NCBI RefSeq assembly: GCF_001427025.1
Contig: NZ_LMGA01000001.1
Span: 1,626,042 to 1,690,041, forward strand
Direction: 5' to 3'
DNA from: Mesorhizobium sp. Root554
Lineage (GTDB): Bacteria; Pseudomonadota; Alphaproteobacteria; Rhizobiales; Rhizobiaceae
DNA length: 64,000 nucleotides
The notes below the pieces were generated by a model, which saw nothing but the letters and a program-made list of their open reading frames with translations, searched no databases and was not told the DNA's origin. Both the position numbers and the translations under genes were made by a program. This document shows positions 17,378 to 25,801 of this stretch, piece after piece (within the stretch, counting starts at the first letter, position 1; every line of letters starts with the position of its first letter).

Positions 17378-18061
17378 ATGGCAGCGGTGAAACCCGGACA
17401 AAAGCCCAAGAAGGATCGGGGCGCGACACGCGTCCAGGACCCGGACGGCACGCGCCGCAACATCCTTGAGATCGCTTCGAAGGAGTTTGCGCTGAACGGC
17501 CTGTCGGGCGCGCGGATAGACGAGATCGCGGCCCAGACACGCTTCAGCAAGCGGATGATCTACTATTATTTCGGCGACAAGGAGGGGCTGTACCTCCATG
17601 CGCTGGAGAATGCCTACCGGCAGGTGCGCGAGGGCGAGGCGCGGCTCGACATCGAAGGGCTGCCGCCGGTCGCGGCGCTGACCCGCCTGGTCGAATTCAC
17701 CTTCGACCACCACCATCTGCATGAGGAATTCATCCGCATGGTGATGATCGAGAACATCCATCACGGCGTGTATCTGGAACAGTCCGACGTCATCCGCGAA
17801 CTGAACGTCACCGCCATCGACCACATCGCCCGCGTCTATGCGCGCGGCGTCGAGGACGGCAAGTTCCGGCCGGGCCTCGATCCGGTCGAGCTGCATTGGC
17901 AGGTCAGCGCGCTCTGCTTCTTCAACGTCTCCAACCGCGCCACCTTCTCGAAGATTTTCGGCCGCGACATCGGCGCGCCCGATCAGCTTGAGCGGCTGAA
18001 GCGCAACACCGTCGATATGGTGCTGCGGTTTGCTTCCAAGGCCGAGGTGCTGGGGGAGTGA
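17378..18061 (+). CDS. TetR/AcrR family transcriptional regulator of the quinate/shikimate cluster
   Basis: 227 residues. A basic N-terminal arm (KPGQKPKKDRGATR) precedes the helix-turn-helix at about residues 25-75: ILEIASKEFALNGLSGARID, EIAAQTRFSKRMIYYYFGDK, EGLYLHALENAYR. The C-terminal ligand-binding part is of the TetR_C type (HEEFIRMVMIENIHHG). The gene is divergent from the catabolic operon, and a palindrome in its promoter recurs before quiC. It is probably a repressor released by a pathway intermediate. Confidence 0.87.
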   Translation: MAAVKPGQKPKKDRGATRVQDPDGTRRNILEIASKEFALNGLSGARIDEIAAQTRFSKRMIYYYFGDKEGLYLHALENAYRQVREGEARLDIEGLPPVAALTRLVEFTFDHHHLHEEFIRMVMIENIHHGVYLEQSDVIRELNVTAIDHIARVYARGVEDGKFRPGLDPVELHWQVSALCFFNVSNRATFSKIFGRDIGAPDQLERLKRNTVDMVLRFASKAEVLGE

Positions 18062-18088
18062 ACCTGGACAGGAAGTTCGTAATTGTCC

Positions 18089-18526
18089 TCAGCCCAGTTC
18101 CTGGGCGAGTCCGATGAGAAGGCCTTCAGGCCCGCGAATGTAACAGAGCCGATACACGTCTTTGTACTCGACGACCTCGCCTACAAGCTGCGCGCCGCGC
18201 TTGCTAAGCCTCTCAAGCGTGTCGTCTAAATCGTCGACGGTGAACATGACGCGGAGGTAGCCTAACGCGTTGACCGGGGCATTCCGGTGATCCGCGACGA
18301 CCGCCGGCCGGATAAAGCGTGAAAGCTCGAGCCGGCTGTGGCCGTCCGGCGTGCGCATCATGGCAATCTCGACATGCTGGTCGCCCAGCCCGGTCACACG
18401 CCCGGCCCATTCTCCTTCGACCGTGGCCCGCCCTTCGAGTTCGAGGCCGAGTTCGCGAAAGAAATCGATTGTCTCCCCGAGGTCTTCGACCACGATTCCC
18501 ACATTGTCCATCCGCTTGAGCGCCAT
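18089..18526 (-). CDS. VOC (glyoxalase/bleomycin resistance) family protein
   Basis: 145 residues, two beta-alpha-beta-beta-beta modules: MDNVGIVVEDLGETIDFFRE, HVEIAMMRTPDGHSRLELSR, then YLRVMFTVDDLDDTLERLSK and YRLCYIRGPEGLLIGLAQEL. Metal-ligand His/Glu candidates are present in both halves. Substrate unknown. GGAG precedes the ATG. It is convergent to tetR and probably not part of the regulon. Confidence 0.8.
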   Translation of the reverse strand: MALKRMDNVGIVVEDLGETIDFFRELGLELEGRATVEGEWAGRVTGLGDQHVEIAMMRTPDGHSRLELSRFIRPAVVADHRNAPVNALGYLRVMFTVDDLDDTLERLSKRGAQLVGEVVEYKDVYRLCYIRGPEGLLIGLAQELG

Positions 18527-18636
18527 TTCAGATCTCCGGTGTGCCGTTCCAGGTCATTCCAATCTAAACGTGCCCAGCATAAAGGCTGCCGCCCATTCTT
18601 CACAATCTGGAATTGCCTTCCGCCCGCCGCGACAGG

Positions 18637-19040
18637 AGTCCCTTCTCCCCCGAAGCGAGGTCGGATGAGGGGTGCTCCAGCCAGCGCAGCCCACGCTCCG
18701 GCCAGCACCCCTCATGCGTCTCGGCGCTGCACGCCGATCCACCTTCTCCCACAAGGGGAGAAGGCAACTCCCCACCCCGCCTGCGGCGCGACCCTTCCAC
18801 AAAAGGGGACGGAAGAGGCCACACCTTCGTCATCCCGGGCGGAGCAGGCCGAAGACCGTCGCGCAGACCCGGGACCCATTGAGCAGGGCGGCCGGGTTCG
18901 AGGTTTGCACCATCAATCGCGAGGCGCGCCACCGCCCAAGAGCAGGAAGGCGCACCAACGCAAGGACCGGGCCGCGCCTGACTATCTTGCGGCCAGGGGT
19001 CCCGGATAGCCTCCGTTTCCCTCCGGCTTCCGGGATGACG
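18637..19040. repeat. Gene-free stretch filled with dispersed palindromic repeats (families A and C)
   Basis: The stretch 18527-19204 contains no convincing gene. From 18637 to 18790 it has family A: CTTCTCCC...GAAGCGAGGTCGGATGAGGGG, CTCCGGCCAGCACCCCTCAT and CACCTTCTCCCACAAGGGG, matching the block at 25555-25735. From 18829 to 19040 it has two facing CGTCATCCCGGG / CCGGGATGACG ends (family C), related to 25355-25545. Open frames here are repeat-derived. The operator at 19157 follows. Confidence 0.7.
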
Positions 19041-19156
19041 CATGGTGCGCTCGGCCCGCTTCCGGATGACGAAGGGCATGCGCGGACCCCCGATGCTCCG
19101 CATCACCCTTGCCGCCCTTGCCGCCGTCTCCCACCCTTGCCGCCGCTCTCGCCCTG

Positions 19157-19188
19157 CCATAATGTACGAACCAGTTCGTACATTATGG
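19157..19188. promoter_or_regulatory. Perfect palindromic operator upstream of quiC
   Basis: Two perfect 15-base arms, CCATAATGTACGAAC and GTTCGTACATTATGG, flank a CA spacer. The core TGTACGAACCAGTTCGTACA shares its pattern with the site at 17321-17340 next to the TetR gene. It lies 16 bp upstream of the quiC start, so bound regulator would block transcription start or elongation. Confidence 0.82.
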
Positions 19189-19204
19189 CTTCGGGAGGGT
19201 CGTG

Positions 19205-21115
19205 GTGAAAACATCCATCGCAACGGTTTCGATTGCCGGCGACCTTGCCGAGAAATTCGCCGCCATCGCCGCCACCGGTTTCGACGGCGTCGAGATTTTC
19301 GAGAACGATTTCCTCGCCTTCGACGGCTCGCCGCGCGATGTCGGCCAGATGGCGCGCGACGCCGGCCTCGCCATCACCTTGTTCCAGCCATTCCGCGATT
19401 TCGAAGGCCTGCCCGAGCCGCAGCGCAGCCGCGCCTTCGACCGCGCCGAGCGCAAGTTCGACGTCATGCAGGAACTGCGGACCGACCTGATGCTGGTGTG
19501 CTCGTCGGTATCGCCGGTTTCGCTCGGCGGCATCGACCGCGCCGCCGCCGATTTCCACGAACTGGGTGAGCGCGCCGCCCGGCGCGGCCTGCGCGTCGGC
19601 TACGAGGCGCTGGCCTGGGGCCGGCATGTCTACGACCACCGCGATGCCTGGGAGATCGTCCGCCGCGCCGATCATCCCAATATCGGCCTGATCCTCGATT
19701 CCTTTCACACGCTGGCGCGCAGGATCGACCTCGCCTCCATCCGCTCGATCCCGAAGGACCGGATTTTCATCGTCCAGCTTGCCGACGCGCCGCAGATCGA
19801 GATGGACCTGCTCTACTGGAGCCGGCATTTCCGCAACATGCCGGGCGAAGGCGACCTGCCGGTGCGCGACTTCATGCAGGCGGTGGCGGCGACCGGCTAT
19901 GACGGCTATTTGTCGCTGGAAATCTTCAACGACCAGTTTCGCGGCGGCTCCGCCCGCGCCATCTCGGTCGATGGCCACCGCTCGCTGGTCTGGCTGATGG
20001 ATCAGGTGCGCCGGCAGGAGCCTGAAATCACGGCCTCCGTTCCGGCCATGCCCGACCGCATCACCGTCGAGGGCGTCGAGTTCATCGAGTTCGCCGCCGA
20101 TCGGCAAGGCGCCGGGGAACTCCGGATGCTGCTCGAAACGCTTGGCTTCACCGAGGCCGGCCGGCATGTATCGAAGGACGTCACGCTCTATCGGCAGGGC
20201 GACATCAACATCGTCGTCAACACCGAGCGGCAGGGCTTCGCCCATTCCTCCTTCGTCGTCCACGGCACCTCGGCCTATGCGATCGGCCTCAAGGTCGAGG
20301 ACGCCGCCGCCGCCGTGGCGCGCGCCCGGGCGCTGGGCGCGGAGGTGTTCCACCAGCCGGTGGGACCGGGAGAATTGTCCATCCCCGCCGTGCGCGGCGT
20401 CGGCGGCGGGCTGGTCTATTTCATCGACGGCAAGACCGATCTGGCCAGGGTCTGGGACATCGAATTCGCGCCGCTCCCCGCCACAAACGCTCAGGGCGGC
20501 GTCGGCCTGACCCGCATCGACCATATCGGCCAGACGATGGCGCAGGAGGACATGCCGAGCTGGCTGCTCTTCTACGTCTCGCTGTTCCAGACCACCAAGA
20601 CCCCGCTGGTCGATGTGATCGACCCCGGCGGTATCGTCCGCAGCCAGGTTATCGAGGGAGCGGACAAGCGGCTGCGGCTCACCCTCAACGGCGCCGGGAG
20701 CCGCCGCACGCTGGCCGGCCATTTCGTCGCCGAGACGTTCGGCTCCGGCGTGCAGCATCTCGCGCTCGCCACCGGCGACATCTTCGCCACCGCCGAGGAG
20801 CTGCGGTTGCGCGGCTTCGAGCCGCTGGCGATATCCCCCAACTACTACGACGATGTCGAGGCTCGCTTCGGCCTCGAACCGCAACTGGCCGACCGGCTGC
20901 GCGCCGCCAGCATCCTCTACGACCGCGACGATCATGGCGAGTTCTTCCAGCTTTACGCGCCGACCTTCGGCGAGGGCTTCATCGTCGAGATCGTCGAGCG
21001 GCGCGGCGGCTATGCGGGTTACGGCGCGCCCAATGCGCCCTTCCGCATCGCCGCGCAGAAGCGGCTGATGCGCCCCAAGGGCATGCCGAAAGACGGCGCC
21101 GCCGCCTTCCTGTAG
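19205..21115 (+). CDS. quiC: 3-Dehydroshikimate dehydratase (QuiC type) with fused 4-hydroxyphenylpyruvate dioxygenase-like domain
   Basis: 636 residues. The N-terminal sugar-isomerase-type TIM barrel (1-~285) has the four metal ligands expected for the QuiC1 family: Glu134 (GYEALAWGRH), Asp165 (LILDSFHTL), Gln191 (FIVQLADAP) and Glu239 (YLSLEIFND). The C-terminal ~350 residues are a two-module VOC/HPPD-like domain (TRIDHIGQTM, GVQHLALATGDIF, GEFFQLYAPTFGEGFIVEIV). It dehydrates 3-dehydroshikimate to protocatechuate. The start is GTG; the second of two adjacent GTGs (19205) has the better spacing from GGGAGGG and matches the MKTSIATVSI start I remember for homologs. The operator is directly upstream. 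Confidence 0.9.
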   Translation: MKTSIATVSIAGDLAEKFAAIAATGFDGVEIFENDFLAFDGSPRDVGQMARDAGLAITLFQPFRDFEGLPEPQRSRAFDRAERKFDVMQELRTDLMLVCSSVSPVSLGGIDRAAADFHELGERAARRGLRVGYEALAWGRHVYDHRDAWEIVRRADHPNIGLILDSFHTLARRIDLASIRSIPKDRIFIVQLADAPQIEMDLLYWSRHFRNMPGEGDLPVRDFMQAVAATGYDGYLSLEIFNDQFRGGSARAISVDGHRSLVWLMDQVRRQEPEITASVPAMPDRITVEGVEFIEFAADRQGAGELRMLLETLGFTEAGRHVSKDVTLYRQGDINIVVNTERQGFAHSSFVVHGTSAYAIGLKVEDAAAAVARARALGAEVFHQPVGPGELSIPAVRGVGGGLVYFIDGKTDLARVWDIEFAPLPATNAQGGVGLTRIDHIGQTMAQEDMPSWLLFYVSLFQTTKTPLVDVIDPGGIVRSQVIEGADKRLRLTLNGAGSRRTLAGHFVAETFGSGVQHLALATGDIFATAEELRLRGFEPLAISPNYYDDVEARFGLEPQLADRLRAASILYDRDDHGEFFQLYAPTFGEGFIVEIVERRGGYAGYGAPNAPFRIAAQKRLMRPKGMPKDGAAAFL

Positions 21116-21206
21116 AGACGCCGGCAGAGAACACTTTGGCAACATTGCCGGGCTGCCGGACCGAGATTGCTGGCCTTTTCGCCCCGAATCACTACATTCG
21201 GAGGAA

Positions 21207-23975
21207 ATGTCCGGCTTTCCCGACGACGACATGCCCTTCTTCGATGAACCGGGCGCGAGGCCCTCTGCCCCGTCCGGCGGGAAGAGTGCGCCCTCGGCCG
21301 CGCCGTCCGGCATCGCCGCGCGCGCCATGGCGGCCCGGCAGGGCGGCAACCAGCCGCCCGATTATCTGAACGGCCTCAACCCCGAGCAGCGGCTGGCGGT
21401 GGAAACCACGGAAGGCCCGGTGCTGGTTCTGGCCGGCGCCGGCACCGGCAAGACCCGCGTGCTCACCACCCGCATCGCCCACATTCTGGCCACCGGAAAA
21501 GCCTGGCCGAGCCAGATCCTCGCCGTCACCTTCACCAACAAGGCCGCGCGCGAGATGAAGAACCGCATCGGCCTGCTCGTCGGCGAGGCGGTCGAGGGCA
21601 TGCCGTGGCTCGGCACCTTTCACTCGATCGGCGTGAAGCTGTTGCGCCGCCACGCCGAGCTGGCCGGCCTGCGCTCCGATTTCACCATCCTCGACACCGA
21701 CGATGTCGTGCGGCTGATCCGCCAGCTCATCCAGGCCGAGGGGCTGGACGACAAGCGCTGGGCGCCGCGCACCTTCGCCCAGATGATCGACGGCTGGAAG
21801 AACAAGGGCCTCGGCCCCGCCGACATTCCCGAGGGCGACGCCCGCGCCTTCGCCAACGGCAAGGGCCGCGAGCTCTACAAGGCCTACCAGGACCGGCTGA
21901 TCACGCTCAACGCCTGCGACTTCGGCGACCTTCTGTGCCACCCGATCCGCATCTTCCGCGCCCATCACGACGTGCTGGCGGAGTATCACCGGCGTTTCAA
22001 ATACATCCTCGTCGACGAGTATCAGGACACCAACACCGCGCAATACATGTGGCTGCGCTTGCTGGCGCAACGGCCGAAATCAAGTGACGGCCTACCGGCC
22101 GAAGGCCGAGGCGGCGACCGCCGCCCGCCCGACGTTTCGGGCGCGCCCGCGCAGGCCAGTGAGCGAAGCGAACGCGCGGCCGCGAGCGAAAACAAAGTCA
22201 ACATCTGCTGCGTCGGCGACGACGACCAGTCGATCTACGGCTGGCGTGGCGCGGAAGTGGACAACATCCTGCGCTTCGAGAAGGATTTCCCCGGCGCCGC
22301 CGTCATCCGCCTCGAGCGCAACTACCGCTCGACCGCCCACATCCTCGGCGCCGCCGCCCATCTCATCGCCCACAATGAGGGCCGGCTCGGCAAGACGCTG
22401 TTCACCGACCGCCCGGACCCCGAGGACCCGAAGGTCAACGTCCACGCCGCCTGGGACAGCGACGAAGAGGCCCGCGCCGTCGGCGAAACCATCGAGGCCT
22501 ATCAGCGCAACAGGCACAACCTCAACGACATGGCGATCCTCGTGCGCGCCTCGTTCCAGATGCGCTCGTTCGAGGACCGCTTCATCGAGATCGGCCTCAA
22601 CTACCGCGTCATCGGCGGTCCGCGCTTCTACGAGCGCGCCGAAATCCGCGATGCACTGGCCTATCTGCGCGTCGTCGCGCAGGGCGCCGACGACCTCGCC
22701 TTTGAGCGAATCGTCAATGTGCCGAAGCGGGGCCTCGGCGAAGCCACGATCAGCCAGATCCACGCCACCGCCCGCGCGCTGCGCATTCCCATGCTGGAAG
22801 CCGCCGCCAGGCTCGCCGAAAGCGACGAGCTGAAACCGAAGCCCCGCGCCGCGCTCCGCGAGGTCGCCGCCAATTTCGAGCGCTGGCAGACGGCGCTGGA
22901 AACCACGCCGCACACCGAGCTGGCCGAGACCATCCTCGAGGAGAGCGGCTACACCGACATGTGGAAGAACGACCGCTCGGCCGAGGCGCCGGGACGGCTG
23001 GAGAACCTCAAGGAGCTGATCCGCTCCATGGAGGATTACGAGTCGCTGCGCTCCTTCCTCGAACATGTCGCGCTGGTCATGGACGCCGAGCAGAACGAGG
23101 GCATGGACGCCGTCTCGATCATGACGCTGCATTCGGCCAAGGGGCTGGAATTCGAGACCGTGTTCCTGCCCGGCTGGGAGGAAGGCCTGTTCCCGCACCA
23201 GCGCGCGCTGGACGAGGGCGGCCGCTCCGGCCTGGAGGAGGAGCGGCGGCTGGCCTATGTCGGCCTCACCCGCGCCAAGAAGAACCTGCATCTGTGGTTC
23301 GTCTCCAACCGCCGCATCCACGGCCTGTGGCAGTCGACCATCCCGTCGCGCTTCCTCGACGAACTGCCGGAAGCCCATGTCGAGGTGCAGGAAGGCGGCA
23401 ATTCCTATGGCGGCTACGGCAACCCCTATGGCGGCGGTAATTTCGCCGGTGGGCGGGGCGGCTTTTCCGGCGGACGCCAGAACCCCTACGGCGCCTCCCG
23501 CTTCGACACTTTGAAGACCGGTGCCGAAGGCATCGGAAGCGCCGGTGGCGCTTTCGAAGGTCGAGAAGGCCGGGTCGATGCCGGAGGCAGCGGGCACCCG
23601 GCAGGCGGCCGATCAGGCGCCTTCTCCAACACCTACGCGACGCCCGGCTGGGCGCGCGCGCAGCAAAACCGCACCGAGGCGACGAGCCGCAACTGGGGCA
23701 CGCGCTCCGGCCACCAGGTCGAGCGCATCGGCTATGGCGAGACGGATTCCGGCTACGGCGCCGGACGCGGCTCGGTCAAGGGCCGCACCATCGAGGGCGA
23801 GCTGGTGGCGAAATCTGTCGCCGACACCCCCTCCCCCTTCAACGTCGGCGACCGCGTCTTCCACCAGAAATTCGGCAACGGCAACATTGCGAGCATCGAA
23901 GGCAACAAGCTGACGATCGACTTTGATAGAGCGGGGCAGAAAAAGGTTCTGGACGGGTTTGTGACGGGGGTGTGA
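21207..23975 (+). CDS. uvrD: ATP-dependent DNA helicase UvrD/PcrA (superfamily 1)
   Basis: 922 residues, longer than typical ~720-residue PcrA/UvrD proteins. Helicase motifs in order: LNPEQRLAVET (Q), LAGAGTGKTRVL (I), VTFTNKAAREMKNRI (Ia), ILVDEYQDTN (II), VGDDDQSIYGWRGA (III), LERNYRS (IV), MTLHSAKGLEFETVFLPGWE (V) and EERRLAYVGLTRAKKNL (VI). It unwinds DNA in excision and mismatch repair. Oddities: about 40 residues between motifs II and III (22080-22195) have repeat-like sequence ending ASERSERAAASEN, and a Gly/Asn-rich C-terminal region near 23395-23640 has a second insert. The C-terminal end (VGDRVFHQKFGNGNIASIEG) is normal for the family. Confidence 0.92.
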   Translation: MSGFPDDDMPFFDEPGARPSAPSGGKSAPSAAPSGIAARAMAARQGGNQPPDYLNGLNPEQRLAVETTEGPVLVLAGAGTGKTRVLTTRIAHILATGKAWPSQILAVTFTNKAAREMKNRIGLLVGEAVEGMPWLGTFHSIGVKLLRRHAELAGLRSDFTILDTDDVVRLIRQLIQAEGLDDKRWAPRTFAQMIDGWKNKGLGPADIPEGDARAFANGKGRELYKAYQDRLITLNACDFGDLLCHPIRIFRAHHDVLAEYHRRFKYILVDEYQDTNTAQYMWLRLLAQRPKSSDGLPAEGRGGDRRPPDVSGAPAQASERSERAAASENKVNICCVGDDDQSIYGWRGAEVDNILRFEKDFPGAAVIRLERNYRSTAHILGAAAHLIAHNEGRLGKTLFTDRPDPEDPKVNVHAAWDSDEEARAVGETIEAYQRNRHNLNDMAILVRASFQMRSFEDRFIEIGLNYRVIGGPRFYERAEIRDALAYLRVVAQGADDLAFERIVNVPKRGLGEATISQIHATARALRIPMLEAAARLAESDELKPKPRAALREVAANFERWQTALETTPHTELAETILEESGYTDMWKNDRSAEAPGRLENLKELIRSMEDYESLRSFLEHVALVMDAEQNEGMDAVSIMTLHSAKGLEFETVFLPGWEEGLFPHQRALDEGGRSGLEEERRLAYVGLTRAKKNLHLWFVSNRRIHGLWQSTIPSRFLDELPEAHVEVQEGGNSYGGYGNPYGGGNFAGGRGGFSGGRQNPYGASRFDTLKTGAEGIGSAGGAFEGREGRVDAGGSGHPAGGRSGAFSNTYATPGWARAQQNRTEATSRNWGTRSGHQVERIGYGETDSGYGAGRGSVKGRTIEGELVAKSVADTPSPFNVGDRVFHQKFGNGNIASIEGNKLTIDFDRAGQKKVLDGFVTGV

Positions 23976-23979
23976 GGTG

Positions 23980-25020
23980 TCAACTCTTTACTTGCGCCAT
24001 TAGACGCGCGAGATAACGCTCTCCTTCTTCCGTCAGTATGATGCCTCGAAATGTTGTTCCTTTATCGTCCTCTTTCTCATCATATGCTATATATCCAAGC
24101 TCTTTGAATTGAAAAACACAAGCCTCCACTTGCCCTGGCTGAATATCAATATTTCTCTTTCCAGATCGATCGATAACTTTTAACCTAATATACTCTACTA
24201 AACTATCTTCAAACGGATATTTGTCCATCGAATTCATTTTTCTCATAATATATCCGTACATAGGGGGTGCAATTGATCGAAATATTTCATCCCATGAAAC
24301 GTCCACAGCTTGCGAAACATACCTCTTCGATTCATCTTGAAAGAAAACATTAAAACGAAATTTGTCTGCCCCTTGACTCAATAGCGAGCGATCGATCTCT
24401 TTCGTCAACAGCGCACCATCACGAAGCCGTCTCTCAAGTTTCTTTATCTTGTTCGTAGCCTCCTCTAGAGAAGCTTCCAATTTTCGCTCTCGTATCTTGT
24501 CTTCCTCGCTCCTAGCTTGGTCGGATCTAAGCCATCCTACCCTTGGCCGTACTCGAGTTTCATGCATCAAGCTCTTGATGACGGCCATTCCCAACTCAAG
24601 CGGATCGGCAAATTTTCGACAGGTACGTGCCATTACCTTTTTACGAAACTCGTCAAGCTTGGTTCTTCTTTCCAGATCAGTCTCTACATATTTTGCCGCG
24701 ACTAAATCTAAATTTGATCGAACAAAACCTAATACGGGAAGCCCCTGTTCAACCGCGTAATCATACTCCATTTCCGTGTAGCTTTTCCCAGAGGGGCCCA
24801 ACGAACCGTATTTTCCTCCAACAATCACTATATAATAGTCTGACTCTTCAATGACTCTTTTAATCAATTCCCATTGGGTCTCGTCTGAAGCCGGGAACAG
24901 TTCCATCCCCGACGGAAAGTGACCGCCTTCCAAAATCGCCTGCGTAGCTTGCTGACGTTCCGTGCGTAAATCTTCGTAGGTAGATGAGACAAACACTTGG
25001 TATCTTACTGGCTGTGTCAC
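23980..25020 (-). CDS. DUF4062 domain protein, probably horizontally acquired
   Basis: 346 residues. The N-terminal DUF4062 domain reads RYQVFVSSTYEDLRTERQQA, FPSGMELFPASDETQWELIK, ESDYYIVIVGGKYGS and YTEMEYDYAVEQGLPVLGFV. This Rossmann-like fold is related to TIR/SIR2-type domains and occurs at the N-terminus of many predicted defence proteins. A coiled-coil segment (about 190-225) and an uncharacterised C-terminal domain with a winged-helix-like end follow. GC is only about 40% by eye, against about 65% around it, with AT-rich codons. The start is the GTG at 25020 with AGGGAGG upstream; a TTG at 25062 is less likely. It ends 4 bp from the uvrD stop, convergent. Function unknown; a defence role is inference. 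Confidence 0.78.
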   Translation of the reverse strand: MTQPVRYQVFVSSTYEDLRTERQQATQAILEGGHFPSGMELFPASDETQWELIKRVIEESDYYIVIVGGKYGSLGPSGKSYTEMEYDYAVEQGLPVLGFVRSNLDLVAAKYVETDLERRTKLDEFRKKVMARTCRKFADPLELGMAVIKSLMHETRVRPRVGWLRSDQARSEEDKIRERKLEASLEEATNKIKKLERRLRDGALLTKEIDRSLLSQGADKFRFNVFFQDESKRYVSQAVDVSWDEIFRSIAPPMYGYIMRKMNSMDKYPFEDSLVEYIRLKVIDRSGKRNIDIQPGQVEACVFQFKELGYIAYDEKEDDKGTTFRGIILTEEGERYLARLMAQVKS

Positions 25021-25354
25021 CGGAAGCCTCCCTTCCCCTGGACATCCTTCTATTTTGCACAAAGCATTTCAATGCGAATACATGACATTGAACAGGTTTT
25101 TTAATCTCAGGCTATTATGCGGTTATTAGTTAGCCTGCCCTCAGTTGTCTTCTCCTGTATGAGGAACCTTCTTGCGTAAATTACATGCGTTTCCCTTTCC
25201 GGCTGTGCGTTGTCAGCCAGGCAAGATCGCGCTCATATCAACCTCTTCTGGGAGAAAGCGATTTCAGCGTCTTAGCGAGCGGCCGAGCCTGCGAGGGCGA
25301 GCGAGCCAAGTGCTAGAAATCGCAGGGAGGCCATAAGAGGCGCAACCTCTCTCT

Positions 25355-25740
25355 TCTTCATCCCAGGGCGGAGCCGAGCGGAGCGAAGGCGGAGACCCCG
25401 GGATCCATGCCTGAACGGCATGTCCGCGTGAAGCGGTGGGCGAAGGGCACCCGGTTCTGGGCCGCCCCGCATATGATCGATGGTCAGGCATGGATCCTCC
25501 GGTCGCGTTCGGCTTCGCCTTCGCTTGCCCAGGGTGACAAAGCGGCGCCGCACCCTCCTTCTCCCCCTGTGGGAGAAGGTGTCGCCCTTGTCGGGAGCGA
25601 AGCGAGCGACAAGATAAGGCGACGGATGAGGGGTGTTGGAAGGAATGAGGCGTTGACACTCCGGCCAGCACCCCTCATCCGACCTCGCTTCGCTCGGCCA
25701 CCTTCTCCCACAAGGGGAGAAGGGAGGGTCAAAACCCCGC
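25355..25740. repeat. Dispersed palindromic repeats (families C then A)
   Basis: Part of the gene-free stretch 25021-25801. 25063-25250 is AT-richer and shows nothing I recognise. 25355-25545 is a family C element: CCCGGGATCCATGCCTGA and its inverted partner TCAGGCATGGATCC face each other. 25555-25735 is family A: CTTCTCCCCCTGTGGGAGAAG, CTCCGGCCAGCACCCCTCAT and CACCTTCTCCCACAAGGGG, as at 18637-18790. These flank the low-GC DUF4062 gene on its upstream side. Confidence 0.7.
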
Positions 25741-25801
25741 TCTATCCACGCCCCGCCGGTGTCCCCCATAATCCAGCCGCCCGTATGCCAAGGAGACGGC
25801 A

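Noticed and set aside
18600..19223. Several open frames in the gap before quiC
   Set aside because: They are made of dispersed repeat sequence in several frames and match repeat DNA elsewhere in the window.
19103..21349. Long open frame on the minus strand opposite quiC
   Set aside because: It is a high-GC mirror of quiC with no ribosome site or domains; the plus strand carries recognisable QuiC and HPPD-like motifs.
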